Source: Nemertoderma westbladi (taxonomy: Eukaryota > Xenacoelomorpha > Nemertodermatida > Nemertodermatidae). Taken from it: a stretch of 64,000 bases of DNA. Shown in pieces: positions 44,001-60,700 of the stretch (its first letter is position 1; every line of letters begins with the position of its first letter). Location of the stretch: NCBI GenBank assembly GCA_032718475.1, contig JAUCBJ010001919.1, positions 1 to 64,000 of the forward strand. The letters run 5' to 3'. The translations under genes and the position numbers were made by a program. The notes under the pieces are model-generated. The model did not search any database. It was given only the letters and a program-made list of their open reading frames with translations, and had not been told where the DNA came from.

Positions 44001-47000
44001 CTACATTACATTACTGAATGTCCTCCTACATTACTGAACATCCTCCTACAGTACTGAATGTCCTCCTACAGTACTGAATGTCCTCCTACAGTACTGAATG
44101 TCCTCCTACAGTACTGAATGTCCTCCTACATTACATTACTGAATGTCCTCCTACATTACTGAATGTCCTCCTACATTACTGAATGTCCTCCTACATTACT
44201 GAATGTCCTCCTACATTACTGAATGTCCTCCTACAGTACTGAATGTCCTCCTACATTACTGAATGTCCTCCTACATTACATTACTGAATGTCCTCCTACA
44301 TTACTGAATGTCCTCCTACAGTACTGAATGTCCTCCTACATTACTGAATGTCCTCCTACATTACTGAATGTCCTCCTACATTACTGAATGTCCTCCTACA
44401 TTACTGAATGTCCTCCTACATTACTGAATGTCCTCCTACATTACATTACTGAATGTCTTCCTACAGTACTGAATGTCCTCCTACATTACTGAATATCCTC
44501 CTACAGTACTGAATGTCCTCCTACAGTACTGAATGTCCTCCTACAGTACTGAATGTCCTCCTACAGTACTGAATGTCCTCCTACATTACATTAATGAATG
44601 TCCTCCTACATTACTGAGTGTCCTCCTACATTACTGAATGTCCTCCTACAGTACTGAATGTCCTCCTACATTACTGAATGTCCTCCTACATTACATTACT
44701 GAATGTCCTCCTACATTACTGAATGTCCTCCTACAGTACTGAATGTCCTCCTACATTACTGAATGTCCTCCTAGATTACTGAATATCCTCCTACATTACA
44801 TTACTGAATGTCCTCCTACATTACTGAATGTCCTCCTACATTACTGAATGTCCTCCTACATTACTGAATGTCCTCGTACAGTACTGAATGTCCTCCTACA
44901 TTACTGAATATCCTCCTACCGTACTGAATGTCCTCCTACATTACTGAATGTCCTCCTACATTACTGAATGTCCTCGTACAGTACTGAATGTCCTCCTACA
45001 TTACTGAATATCCTCCTACCGTACTGAATGTCCTCCTACAGTACTGAATGTCCTCCTACAGTACTGAATGTCCTCCTACAGTACTGAATGTCCTCCTACA
45101 TTACTGAATGTCCTCCTACATTACTGAATATCCTCCTACAGTACTGAATGTCCTCCTACAGTACTGAATGTCCTCCTACAGTACTGAATGTCCTCCTACA
45201 GTACTGAATGTCCACCTACAGTACTGAATGTCCTCCTACAGTACTGAATGTCCTCCTACATTACTGAATGTCCTCCTACAGTACTGAATGTCCTCCTACA
45301 GTACTGAATGTCCTCCTACAGTACTGAATGCCCTCCTACATTACTGAATATCCTCCTACATTACTGAATGTCCTCCTACATTACATTACTGAATGTCCTC
45401 CTACATTACATTACTGAATGTCCTCCTACAGTACTGAATGTCCTCCTACAGTACTGAATGTCCTCCTACATTACTGAATATCCTCCTACATTACTGAATG
45501 TCCTCCTACATTAGATTACTGAATGTCCTCCTACATTACTGAATGTCCTCCTACATTACATTACTGAATGTCCTCCTACATTACTGAATATCCTCCTACA
45601 TTACTGAATGTCCTCCTACATTACTGAATGTCCTCCTACATTACTGAATGTCCTCCTACATTACTGAATGTCCTCCTACATTACTGAATGTCCTCCTACA
45701 TTACTGAATGTCCTCCTACATTACTGAATGTCCTCCTACATTACTGAATGTCCTCCTACATTACTGAATGTCCTCCTACATTACTGAATGTCCTCCTACA
45801 TTACTGAATGTCCTCCTACATTACTGAATGTCCTCCTACATTACTGAATGTCCTCCTACATTACTGAATGTCCTCCTACATTACTGAATGTCCTCCTACA
45901 TTACATTACTGAATGTCCTCCTACATTACTGAATATCCTCCTACATTACATTACTGAATGTCCTCCTACAGTACTGAAAGTCCTCATACAGTACTGAATG
46001 TCCTCCTACAGTACTGAATGTCCTCCTACATTACTGAATATCCTCCTACATTACTGAATGTCCTCCTACATTACATTACTGAATGTCCTCCTACATTACT
46101 GAATGTCCTCCTACATTACATTACTGAATGTCCTCCTACATTACTGAATATCCTCCTACATTACTGAATGTCCTCCTACATTACTGAATGTCCTCCTACA
46201 TTACTGAATGTCCTCCTACATTACTGAATGTCCTCCTACATTACTGAATGTCCTCCTACATTACATTACTGAATGTCCTCCTACATTACATTACTGAATG
46301 TCCTCCTACATTACTGAATGTCCTCCTACATTACTGAATGTCCTCCTACATTACTGAATGTCCTCCTACATTACTGAATGTCCACCTACATTACTGAATG
46401 TCCTCCTACATTACTGAATGTCCTCCTACATTACTGAATGTCCTCCTACATTACTGAATGTCCTCCTACATTACTGAATGTCCTCCTACATTACTGAATG
46501 TCCTCCTACATTACTGAATGTCCTCCTACATTACTGAATGTCCTCCTACATTACTGAATGTCCTCCTACATTACTGAATGTCCTCCTACATTACATTACT
46601 GAATGTCCTCCTACATTACTGAATATCCTCCTACATTACATTACTGAATGTCCTCCTACAGTACTGAAAGTCCTCCTACAGTACTGAATGTCCTCCTACA
46701 GTACTGAATGTCCTCCTACATTACTGAATATCCTCCTACATTACTGAATGTCCTCCTACATTACATTACTGAATGTCCTCCTACATTACTGAATGTCCTC
46801 CTACATTACATTACTGAATGTCCTCCTACATTACATTACTGAATGTCCTCCTACATTACTGAATGTCCTCCTACATTACTGAATGTCCTCCTACATTACT
46901 GAATGTCCTCCTACATTACTGAATGTCCTCCTACATTACTGAATGTCCTCCTACATTACTGAATGTCCTCCTACATTACTGAATGTCCTCCTACATTACT

Positions 47001-50000
47001 GAATGTCCTCCTACATTACATTACTGAATGTCCTCCTACATTACTGAATGTCCTCCTACAGTACTGAATGTCCTCCTACATTACTGAATGTCCTCCTACA
47101 TTACTGAATATCCTCCTACAGTACTGAATGTCCTCCTACAGTACTGAATGTCCTCCTACAGTACTGAATGTCCTCCTACAGTACTGAATGTCCTCCTACA
47201 TTACTGAATATCCTCCTACATTACTGAATGTCCTCCTACATTACATTACTGAATGTCCTCCTACATTACATTACTGAATGTCCTCCTACATTACATTACT
47301 GAATGTCCTCCTACATTACATTACTGAATGTCCTCCTACATTACTGAATATCCTTCTACATTACTGAATGTCCTCCTACATTACATTACTGAATGTCCTC
47401 CTACATTACATTACTGAATGTCCTTCTACATTACTGAATGTCCTCCTACATTACTGAATGTCCTCCTACATTACATTACTGAATGTCCTTCTACATTACT
47501 GAATGTCCTCCTACATTACATTACTGAATGTCCTCCTACATTACTGAATGTCCTCCTACATTACATTACTGAATGTCCTCCTACATTACATTACTGAATG
47601 TCCTCCTACATTACTGAACATCCTCCTACAGTACTGAATGTCCTCCTACAGTACTGAATGTCCTCCTACAGTACTGAATGTCCTCCTACAGTACTGAATG
47701 TCCTCCTACATTACATTACTGAATGTCCTCCTACATTACTGAATGTCCTCCTACATTACTGAATGTCCTCCTACATTACTGAATGTCCTCCTACATTACT
47801 GAATGTCCTCCTACAGTACTGAATGTCCTCCTACATTACTGAATGTCCTCCTACATTACATTACTGAATGTCCTCCTACATTACTGAATGTCCTCCTACA
47901 GTACTGAATGTCCTCCTACATTACTGAATGTCCTCCTACATTACTGAATGTCCTCCTACATTACTGAATGTCCTCCTACATTACTGAATGTCCTCCTACA
48001 TTACATTACTGAATGTCCTCCTACATTACATTACTGAATGTCCTCCTACATTACTGAATGTCCTCCTACATTACTGAATGTCCTCCTACATTACTGAATG
48101 TCATCCTACATTACTGAATGTCCTCCTACATTACTGAATGTCCTCCTACATTACTGAATGTCCTCCTACATTACTGAATGTCCTCCTACATTACTGAATG
48201 TCCTCCTACATTACTGAATGTCCTCCTACATTACTGAATGTCCTCCTACATTACTGAATGTCCTCCTACATTACTGAATGTCCTCCTACATTACTGAATG
48301 TCCTCCTACATTACTGAATGTCCTCCTACATTACATTACTGAATGTCCTCCTACATTACTGAATATCCTCCTACATTACATTACTGAATGTCCTCCTACA
48401 GTACTGAAAGTCCTCCTACAGTACTGAATGTCCTCCTACAGTACTGAATGTCCTCCTACATTACTGAATATCCTCCTACATTACTGAATGTCCTCCTACA
48501 TTACATTACTGAATGTCCTCCTACATTACTGAATGTCCTCCTACATTACATTACTGAATGTCCTCCTACATTACTGAATATCCTCCTACATTACTGAATG
48601 TCCTCCTACATTACTGAATGTCCTCCTACATTACTGAATGTCCTCCTACATTACTGAATGTCCTCCTACATTACTGAATGTCCTCCTACATTACTGAATG
48701 TCCTCCTACATTACTGAATGTCCTCCTACATTACTGAATGTCCTCCTACATTACATTACTGAATGTCCTCCTACATTACTGAATGTCCTCCTACAGTACT
48801 GAATGTCCTCCTACATTACTGAATGTCCTCCTACATTACTGAATATCCTCCTACAGTACTGAATGTCCTCCTACAGTACTGAATGTCCTCCTACAGTACT
48901 GAATGTCCTCCTACAGTACTGAATGTCCTCCTACATTACTGAATATCCTCCTACATTACTGAATGTCCTCCTACATTACATTACTGAATGTCCTCCTACA
49001 TTACATTACTGAATGTCCTCCTACATTACATTACTGAATGTCCTCCTACATTACATTACTGAATGTCCTCCTACATTACTGAATGTCCTTCTACATTACT
49101 GAATGTCCTCCTACATTACATTACTGAATGTCCTCCTACATTACATTACTGAATGTCCTTCTACATTACTGAATGTCCTCCTACATTACTGAATGTCCTC
49201 CTACATTACATTACTGAATGTCCTTCTACATTACTGAATGTCCTCCTACATTACATTACTGAATGTCCTCCTACATTACTGAATGTCCTCCTACATTACA
49301 TTACTGAATGTCCTCCTACATTACATTACTGAATGTCCTCCTACATTACTGAACATCCTCCTACAGTACTGAATGTCCTCCTACAGTACTGAATGTCCTC
49401 CTACAGTACTGAATGTCCTCCTACAGTACTGAATGTCCTCCTACATTACATTACTGAATGTCCTCCTACATTACTGAATGTCCTCCTACATTACTGAATG
49501 TCCTCCTACATTACTGAATGTCCTCCTACATTACTGAATGTCCTCCTACAGTACTGAATGTCCTCCTACATTACTGAATGTCCTCCTACATTACATTACT
49601 GAATGTCCTCCTACATTACTGAATGTCCTCCTACAGTACTGAAAGTCCTCCTACATTACTGAATGTCCTCCTACATTACTGAATGTCCTCCTACATTACT
49701 GAATGTCCTCCTACATTACTGAATGTCCTCCTACATTACTGAATGTCCTCCTACATTACATTACTGAATGTCTTCCTACAGTACTGAATGTCCTCCTACA
49801 TTACTGAATATCCTCCTACAGTACTGAATGTCCTCCTACAGTACTGAATGTCCTCCTACAGCACTGAATGTCCTCCTACAGTACTGAATGTCCTCTTACA
49901 TTACATTAATGAATGTCCTCCTACATTACTGAGTGTCCTCCTACATTACTGAATGTCCTCCAACAGTACTGAATGTCCTCCTACATTACTGAATGTCCTC

Positions 50001-51729
50001 CTACAGTACTGAATGTCCTCCTACATTACTGAATGTCCTCCTAGATTACTGAATATCCTCCTACATTACATTACTGAATGTCCTCCTACATTACTGAATG
50101 TCCTCCTACATTACATTACTGAATGTCCTCCTACATTACTGAATGTCCTCCTACATTACATTACTGAATGTCCTCCTACATTACTGAATATCCTCCTACA
50201 TTACTGAATGTCCTCCTACATTACTGAATGTCCTCCTACATTACTGAATGTCCTCCTACATTACTGAATGTCCTCCTACATTACTGAATGTCCTCCTACA
50301 TTACTGAATGTCCTCCTACATTACTGAATGTCCTCCTACATTACTGAATGTCCTCCTACATTACATTACTGAATGTCCTCCTACATTACTGAATGTCCTC
50401 CTACAGTACTGAATGTCCTCCTACATTACTGAATGTCCTCCTACATTACTGAATATCCTCCTACAGTACTGAATGTCCTCCTACAGTACTGAATGTCCTC
50501 CTACAGTATTGAATGTCCTCCTACAGTACTGAATGTCCTCCTACATTACTGAATATCCTCCTACATTACTGAATGTCCTCCTACATTACATTACTGAATG
50601 TCCTCCTACATTACATTACTGAATGTCCTCCTACATTACATTACTGAATGTCCTCCTACATTACATTACTGAATGTCCTCCTACATTACTGAATGTCCTT
50701 CTACATTACTGAATGTCCTCCTACATTACATTACTGAATGTCCTCCTACATTACATTACTGAATGTCCTTCTACATTACTGAATGTCCTCCTACATTACT
50801 GAATGTCCTCCTACATTACATTACTGAATGTCCTTCTACATTACTGAATGTCCTCCTACATTACTGAATGTCCTCCTACATTACATTACTGAATGTCCTC
50901 CTACATTACATTACTGAATGTCCTCCTACATTACTGAACATCCTCCTACAGTACTGAATGTCCTCCTACAGTACTGAATGTCCTCCTACAGTACTGAATG
51001 TCCTCCTACAGTACTGAATGTCCTCCTACATTACATTACTGAATGTCCTCCTACATTACTGAATGTCCTCCTACATTACTGAATGTCCTCCTACATTACT
51101 GAATGTCCTCCTACATTACTGAATGTCCTCCTACAGTACTGAATGTCCTCCTACATTACTGAATGTCCTCCTACATTACATTACTGAATGTCCTCCTACA
51201 TTACTGAATGTCCTCCTACAGTACTGAATGTCCTCCTACATTACTGAATGTCCTCCTACATTACTGAATGTCCTCCTACATTACTGAATGTCCTCCTACA
51301 TTACTGAATGTCCTCCTACATTACTGAATGTCCTCCTACATTACATTACTGAATGTCTTCCTACAGTACTGAATGTCCTCCTACATTACTGAATATCCTC
51401 CTACAGTACTGAATGTCCTCCTACAGTACTGAATGTCCTCCTACAGTACTGAATGTCCTCCTACAGTACTGAATGTCCTCTTACATTACATTAATGAATG
51501 TCCTCCTACATTACTGAGTGTCCTCCTACATTACTGAATGTCCTCCTACAGTACTGAATGTCCTCCTACATTACTGAATGTCCTCCTACAGTACTGAATG
51601 TCCTCCTACATTACTGAATGTCCTCCTAGATTACTGAATATCCTCCTACATTACATTACTGAATGTCCTCCTACATTACTGAATGTCCTCCTACATTACT
51701 GAATGTCCTCCTACATTACTGAATGTCCT

Positions 51730-54700
51730 CGTACAGTACTGAATGTCCTCCTACATTACTGAATATCCTCCTACCGTACTGAATGTCCTCCTACATTACT
51801 GAATGTCCTCCTACATTACTGAATGTCCTCGTACAGTACTGAATGTCCTCCTACATTACTGAATATCCTCCTACCGTACTGAATGTCCTCCTACAGTACT
51901 GAATGTCCTCCTACAGTACTGAATGTCCTCCTACAGTACTGAATGTCCTCCTACATTACTGAATGTCCTCCTACATTACTGAATATCCTCCTACAGTACT
52001 GAATGTCCTCCTACAGTACTGAATGTCCTCCTACAGTACTGAATGTCCACCTACAGTACTGAATGTCCTCCTACAGTACTGAATGTCCTCCTACATTACT
52101 GAATGTCCTCCTACAGTACTGAATGTCCTCCTACAGTACTGAATGTCCTCCTACAGTACTGAATGCCCTCCTACATTACTGAATATCCTCCTACATTACT
52201 GAATGTCCTCCTACATTACATTACTGAATGTCCTCCTACATTACATTACTGAATGTCCTCCTACAGTACTGAATGTCCTCCTACAGTACTGAATGTCCTC
52301 CTACATTACTGAATATCCTCCTACATTACTGAATGTCCTCCTACATTAGATTACTGAATGTCCTCCTACATTACTGAATGTCCTCCTACATTACATTACT
52401 GAATGTCCTCCTACATTACTGAATATCCTCCTACATTACTGAATGTCCTCCTACATTACTGAATGTCCTCCTACATTACTGAATGTCCTCCTACATTACT
52501 GAATGTCCTCCTACATTACTGAATGTCCTCCTACATTACTGAATGTCCTCCTACATTACTGAATGTCCTCCTACATTACTGAATGTCCTCCTACATTACT
52601 GAATGTCCTCCTACATTACTAAATGTCCTCCTACATTACTGAATGTCCTCCTACATTACTGAATGTCCTCCTACATTACTGAATGTCCTCCTACATTACT
52701 GAATGTCCTCCTACATTACTGAATGTCCTCCAACATTACTGAATGTCCTCCTACATTACATTACTGAATGTCCTCCTACATTACTGAATATCCTCCTACA
52801 TTACATTACTGAATGTCCTCCTACAGTACTGAAAGTCCTCATACAGTACTGAATGTCCTCCTACAGTACTGAATGTCCTCCTACATTACTGAATATCCTC
52901 CTACATTACTGAATGTCCTCCTACATTACATTACTGAATGTCCTCCTACATTACTGAATGTCCTCCTACATTACATTACTGAATGTCCTCCTACATTACT
53001 GAATATCCTCCTACATTACTGAATGTCCTCCTACATTACTGAATGTCCTCCTACATTACTGAATGTCCTCCTACATTACTGAATGTCCTCCTACATTACT
53101 GAATGTCCTCCTACATTACATTACTGAATGTCCTCCTACATTACATTACTGAATGTCCTCCTACATTACTGAATGTCCTCCTACATTACTGAATGTCCTC
53201 CTACATTACTGAATGTCCTCCTACATTACTGAATGTCCTCCTACATTACTGAATGTCCTCCTACATTACTGAATGTCCTCCTACATTACTGAATGTCCTC
53301 CTACATTACTGAATGTCCTCCTACATTACTGAATGTCCTCCTACATTACTGAATGTCCTCCTACATTACTGAATGTCCTCCTACATTACTGAATGTCCTC
53401 CTACATTACATTACTGAATGTCCTCCTACATTACTGAATATCCTCCTACATTACATTACTGAATGTCCTCCTACAGTACTGAAAGTCCTCCTACAGTACT
53501 GAATGTCCTCCTACAGTACTGAATGTCCTCCTACATTACTGAATATCCTCCTACATTACTGAATGTCCTCCTACATTACATTACTGAATGTCCTCCTACA
53601 TTACTGAATGTCCTCCTACATTACATTACTGAATGTCCTCCTACATTACTGAATATCCTCCTACATTACTGAATGTCCTCCTACATTACTGAATGTCCTC
53701 CTACATTACTGAATGTCCTCCTACATTACTGAATGTCCTCCTACATTACTGAATGTCCTCCTACATTACTGAATGTCCTCCTACATTACTGAATGTCCTC
53801 CTACATTACTGAATGTCCTCCTACATTACATTACTGAATGTCCTCCTACATTACTGAATGTCCTCCTACAGTACTGAATGTCCTCCTACATTACTGAATG
53901 TCCTCCTACATTACTGAATATCCTCCTACAGTACTGAATGTCCTCCTACAGTACTGAATGTCCTCCTACAGTACTGAATGTCCTCCTACAGTACTGAATG
54001 TCCTCCTACATTACTGAATATCCTCCTACATTACTGAATGTCCTCCTACATTACATTACTGAATGTCCTCCTACATTACATTACTGAATGTCCTCCTACA
54101 TTACTGAATATCCTCCTACATTACTGAATATCCTCCTACATTACATTACTGAATGTCCTCCTACATTACATTACTGAATGTCCTCCTACATTACTGAATG
54201 TCCTCCTACATTACTGAATGTCCTCCTACATTACTGAATGTCCTCCTACATTACTGAATGTCCTCCTACATTACTGAATGTCCTCCTACATTACTGAATG
54301 TCCTCCTACATTACTGAATGTCCTCCTACATTACTGAATGTCCTCCTACATTACTGAATGTCCTCCTACATTACTGAATGTCCTCCAACATTACTGAATG
54401 TCCTCCTACATTACATTACTGAATGTCCTCCTACATTACTGAATATCCTCCTACATTACATTACTGAATGTCCTCCTACAGTACTGAAAGTCCTCATACA
54501 GTACTGAATGTCCTCCTACAGTACTGAATGTCCTCCTACATTACTGAATATCCTCCTACATTACTGAATGTCCTCCTACATTACATTACTGAATGTCCTC
54601 CTACATTACTGAATGTCCTCCTACATTACATTACTGAATGTCCTCCTACATTACTGAATATCCTCCTACATTACTGAATGTCCTCCTACATTACTGAATG

Positions 54701-57700
54701 TCCTCCTACATTACTGAATGTCCTCCTACATTACTGAATGTCCTCCTACATTACTGAATGTCCTCCTACATTACATTACTGAATGTCCTCCTACATTACA
54801 TTACTGAATGTCCTCCTACATTACTGAATGTCCTCCTACATTACATTACTGAATGTCCTCCTACATTACATTACTGAATGTCCTCCTACATTACTGAATG
54901 TCCTCCTACATTACTGAATGTCCTCCTACATTACTGAATGTCCTCCTACATTACTGAATGTCCTCCTACATTACTGAATGTCCTCCTACATTACTGAATG
55001 TCCTCCTACATTACTGAATGTCCTCCTACATTACTGAATGTCCTCCTACATTACTGAATGTCCTCCTACATTACTGAATGTCCTCCTACATTACTGAATG
55101 TCCTCCTACATTACTGAATGTCCTCCTACATTACTGAATGTCCTCCTACATTACTGAATGTCCTCCTACATTACATTACTGAATGTCCTCCTACATTACT
55201 GAATATCCTCCTACATTACATTACTGAATGTCCTCCTACAGTACTGAAAGTCCTCCTACAGTACTGAATGTCCTCCTACAGTACTGAATGTCCTCCTACA
55301 TTACTGAATATCCTCCTACATTACTGAATGTCCTCCTACATTACATTACTGAATGTCCTCCTACATTACTGAATGTCCTCCTACATTACATTACTGAATG
55401 TCCTCCTACATTACTGAATATCCTCCTACATTACTGAATGTCCTCCTACATTACTGAATGTCCTCCTACATTACTGAATGTCCTCCTACATTACTGAATG
55501 TCCTCCTACATTACTGAATGTCCTCCTACATTACTGAATGTCCTCCTACATTACTGAATGTCCTCCTACATTACTGAATGTCCTCCTACATTACTGAATG
55601 TCCTCCTACATTACATTACTGAATGTCCTCCTACATTACTGAATGTCCTCCTACAGTACTGAATGTCCTCCTACATTACTGAATGTCCTCCTACATTACT
55701 GAATATCCTCCTACAGTACTGAATGTCCTCCTACAGTACTGAATGTCCTCCTACAGTACTGAATGTCCTCCTACAGTACTGAATGTCCTCCTACATTACT
55801 GAATATCCTCCTACATTACTGAATGTCCTCCTACATTACATTACTGAATGTCCTCCTACATTACATTACTGAATGTCCTCCTACATTACTGAATATCCTC
55901 CTACATTACTGAATATCCTCCTACATTACATTACTGAATGTCCTCCTACATTACATTACTGAATGTCCTCCTACATTACAGTACTGAATGTCCTCCTACA
56001 GTACTGAATGTCCTCCTACAGTACTGAATGTCCTCCTACATTACTGAATGTCCTCCTACATTACATTACTGAATGTCCTCCTACATTACTGAATATCCTC
56101 CTACCTTACTGAATGTCCTCCTACATTACATTACTGAATGTCCTCCTACATTACATTACTGAATGTCCTCCTACATTACTGAATATCCTCCTACATTACT
56201 GAATATCCTCCTACATTACATTACTGAATGTCCTCCTACATTACATTACTGAATGTCCTCCTACATTACATTACTGAATGTCCTCCTACATTACATTACT
56301 GAATGTCCTCCTACATTACATTACTGAATGTCCTCCTACATTACATTACTGAATGTCCTCCTACATTACTGAATGTCCTTCTACATTACTGAATGTCCTC
56401 CTACATTACATTACTGAATGTCCTCCTACATTACTGAATGTCCTCCTACATTACATTACTGAATGTCCTCCTACATTACTGAATGTCCTCCTACATTACA
56501 TTACTGAATGTCCTCCTACATTACTGAATATCCTCCTACATTACTGAATGTCCTCCTACATTACTGAATGTCCTCCTACATTACTGAATGTCCTCCTACA
56601 TTACTGAATGTCCTCCTACATTACTGAATGTCCTCCTACATTACTGAATGTCCTCCTACATTACTGAATGTCCTCCTACATTACTGAATGTCCTCCTACA
56701 TTACATTACTGAATGTCCTCCTACATTACTGAATGTCCTCCTACAGTACTGAATGTCCTCCTACATTACTGAATGTCCTCCTACATTACATTACTGAATG
56801 TCCTCCTACATTACTGAATGTCCTCCTACAGTACTGAATGTCCTCCTACATTACTGAATATCCTCCTACATTACTGAATGTCCTCCTACATTACATTACT
56901 GAATGTCCTCCTACATTACATTACTGAATGTCCTCCTACATTACATTACTGAATGTCCTCCTACATTACATTACTGAATGTCCTCCTACATTACTGAATG
57001 TCCTTCTACATTACTGAATGTCCTCCTACATTACATTACTGAATGTCCTCCTACATTACATTACTGAATGTCCTTCTACATTACTGAATGTCCTCCTACA
57101 TTACTGAATGTCCTCCTACATTACATTACTGAATGTCCTTCTACATTACTGAATGTCCTCCTACATTACATTACTGAATGTCCTCCTACATTACTGAATG
57201 TCCTCCTACATTACATTACTGAATGTCCTCCTACATTACATTACTGAATGTCCTCCTACATTACTGAACATCCTCCTACAGTACTGAATGTCCTCCTACA
57301 GTACTGAATGTCCTCCTACAGTACTGAATGTCCTCCTACAGTACTGAATGTCCTCCTACATTACATTACTGAATGTCCTCCTACATTACTGAATGTCCTC
57401 CTACATTACTGAATGTCCTCCTACATTACTGAATGTCCTCCTACATTACTGAATGTCCTCCTACAGTACTGAATGTCCTCCTACATTACTGAATGTCCTC
57501 CTACATTACATTACTGAATGTCCTCCTACATTACTGAATGTCCTCCTACAGTACTGAATGTCCTCCTACATTACTGAATGTCCTCCTACATTACTGAATG
57601 TCCTCCTACATTACTGAATGTCCTCCTACATTACTGAATGTCCTCCTACATTACTGAATGTCCTCCTACATTACATTACTGAATGTCTTCCTACAGTACT

Positions 57701-60700
57701 GAATGTCCTCCTACATTACTGAATATCCTCCTACAGTACTGAATGTCCTCCTACAGTACTGAATGTCCTCCTACAGTACTGAATGTCCTCCTACAGTACT
57801 GAATGTCCTCTTACATTACATTAATGAATGTCCTCCTACATTACTGAGTGTCCTCCTACATTACTGAATGTCCTCCTACAGTACTGAATGTCCTCCTACA
57901 TTACTGAATGTCCTCCTACAGTACTGAATGTCCTCCTACATTACTGAATGTCCTCCTAGATTACTGAATATCCTCCTACATTACATTACTGAATGTCCTC
58001 CTACATTACTGAATGTCCTCCTACATTACTGAATGTCCTCCTACATTACTGAATGTCCTCGTACAGTACTGAATGTCCTCCTACATTACTGAATATCCTC
58101 CTACCGTACTGAATGTCCTCCTACATTACTGAATGTCCTCCTACATTACTGAATGTCCTCGTACAGTACTGAATGTCCTCCTACATTACTGAATATCCTC
58201 CTACCGTACTGAATGTCCTCCTACAGTACTGAATGTCCTCCTACAGTACTGAATGTCCTCCTACAGTACTGAATGTCCTCCTACATTACTGAATGTCCTC
58301 CTACATTACTGAATATCCTCCTACAGTACTGAATGTCCTCCTACAGTACTGAATGTCCTCCTACAGTACTGAATGTCCTCCTACAGTACTGAATGTCCAC
58401 CTACAGTACTGAATGTCCTCCTACAGTACTGAATGTCCTCCTACATTACTGAATGTCCTCCTACAGTACTGAATGTCCTCCTACAGTACTGAATGTCCTC
58501 CTACAGTACTGAATGCCCTCCTACATTACTGAATATCCTCCTACATTACTGAATGTCCTCCTACATTACATTACTGAATGTCCTCCTACATTACATTACT
58601 GAATGTCCTCCTACAGTACTGAATGTCCTCCTACAGTACTGAATGTCCTCCTACATTACTGAATATCCTCCTACATTACTGAATGTCCTCCTACATTAGA
58701 TTACTGAATGTCCTCCTACATTACTGAATGTCCTCCTACATTACATTACTGAATGTCCTCCTACATTACTGAATATCCTCCTACATTACTGAATGTCCTC
58801 CTACATTACTGAATGTCCTCCTACATTACTGAATGTCCTCCTACATTACTGAATGTCCTCCTACATTACTGAATGTCCTCCTACATTACTGAATGTCCTC
58901 CTACATTACTGAATGTCCTCCTACATTACTGAATGTCCTCCTACATTACTGAATGTCCTCCTACATTACTGAATGTCCTCCTACATTACTGAATGTCCTC
59001 CTACATTACTGAATGTCCTCCTACATTACTGAATGTCCTCCTACATTACTGAATGTCCTCCTACATTACTGAATGTCCTCCAACATTACTGAATGTCCTC
59101 CTACATTACATTACTGAATGTCCTCCTACATTACTGAATATCCTCCTACATTACATTACTGAATGTCCTCCTACAGTACTGAAAGTCCTCATACAGTACT
59201 GAATGTCCTCCTACAGTACTGAATGTCCTCCTACATTACTGAATATCCTCCTACATTACTGAATGTCCTCCTACATTACATTACTGAATGTCCTCCTACA
59301 TTACTGAATGTCCTCCTACATTACATTACTGAATGTCCTCCTACATTACTGAATATCCTCCTACATTACTGAATGTCCTCCTACATTACTGAATGTCCTC
59401 CTACATTACTGAATGTCCTCCTACATTACTGAATGTCCTCCTACATTACTGAATGTCCTCCTACATTACATTACTGAATGTCCTCCTACATTACATTACT
59501 GAATGTCCTCCTACATTACATTACTGAATGTCCTCCTACATTACTGAATGTCCTCCTACATTACTGAATGTCCTCCTACATTACTGAATGTCCTCCTACA
59601 TTACTGAATGTCCTCCTACATTACTGAATGTCCTCCTACATTACTGAATGTCCTCCTACATTACTGAATGTCCTCGTACAGTACTGAATGTCCTCCTACA
59701 TTACTGAATATCCTCCTACCGTACTGAATGTCCTCCTACATTACTGAATGTCCTCCTACATTACTGAATGTCCTCGTACAGTACTGAATGTCCTCCTACA
59801 TTACTGAATATCCTCCTACCGTACTGAATGTCCTCCTACAGTACTGAATGTCCTCCTACAGTACTGAATGTCCTCCTACAGTACTGAATGTCCTCCTACA
59901 TTACTGAATGTCCTCCTACATTACTGAATATCCTCCTACAGTACTGAATGTCCTCCTACAGTACTGAATGTCCTCCTACAGTACTGAATGTCCTCCTACA
60001 GTACTGAATGTCCACCTACAGTACTGAATGTCCTCCTACAGTACTGAATGTCCTCCTACATTACTGAATGTCCTCCTACAGTACTGAATGTCCTCCTACA
60101 GTACTGAATGTCCTCCTACAGTACTGAATGCCCTCCTACATTACTGAATATCCTCCTACATTACTGAATGTCCTCCTACATTACATTACTGAATGTCCTC
60201 CTACATTACATTACTGAATGTCCTCCTACAGTACTGAATGTCCTCCTACAGTACTGAATGTCCTCCTACATTACTGAATATCCTCCTACATTACTGAATG
60301 TCCTCCTACATTAGATTACTGAATGTCCTCCTACATTACTGAATGTCCTCCTACATTACATTACTGAATGTCCTCCTACATTACTGAATATCCTCCTACA
60401 TTACTGAATGTCCTCCTACATTACTGAATGTCCTCCTACATTACTGAATGTCCTCCTACATTACTGAATGTCCTCCTACATTACTGAATGTCCTCCTACA
60501 TTACTGAATGTCCTCCTACATTACTGAATGTCCTCCTACATTACTGAATGTCCTCCTACATTACTGAATGTCCTCCTACATTACTGAATGTCCTCCTACA
60601 TTACTGAATGTCCTCCTACATTACTGAATGTCCTCCTACATTACTGAATGTCCTCCTACATTACTGAATGTCCTCCTACATTACTGAATGTCCTCCAACA

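Noticed and set aside
50013-50207. 64-codon open frames in the satellite (also at 56353-56547 and 62653-62847) encoding a repeated LLNVLLHYITECPPT-like peptide
   Set aside because: They arise when 25-bp units shift the frame past the recurrent TGA. They recur with the satellite higher-order repeat and have no gene features.
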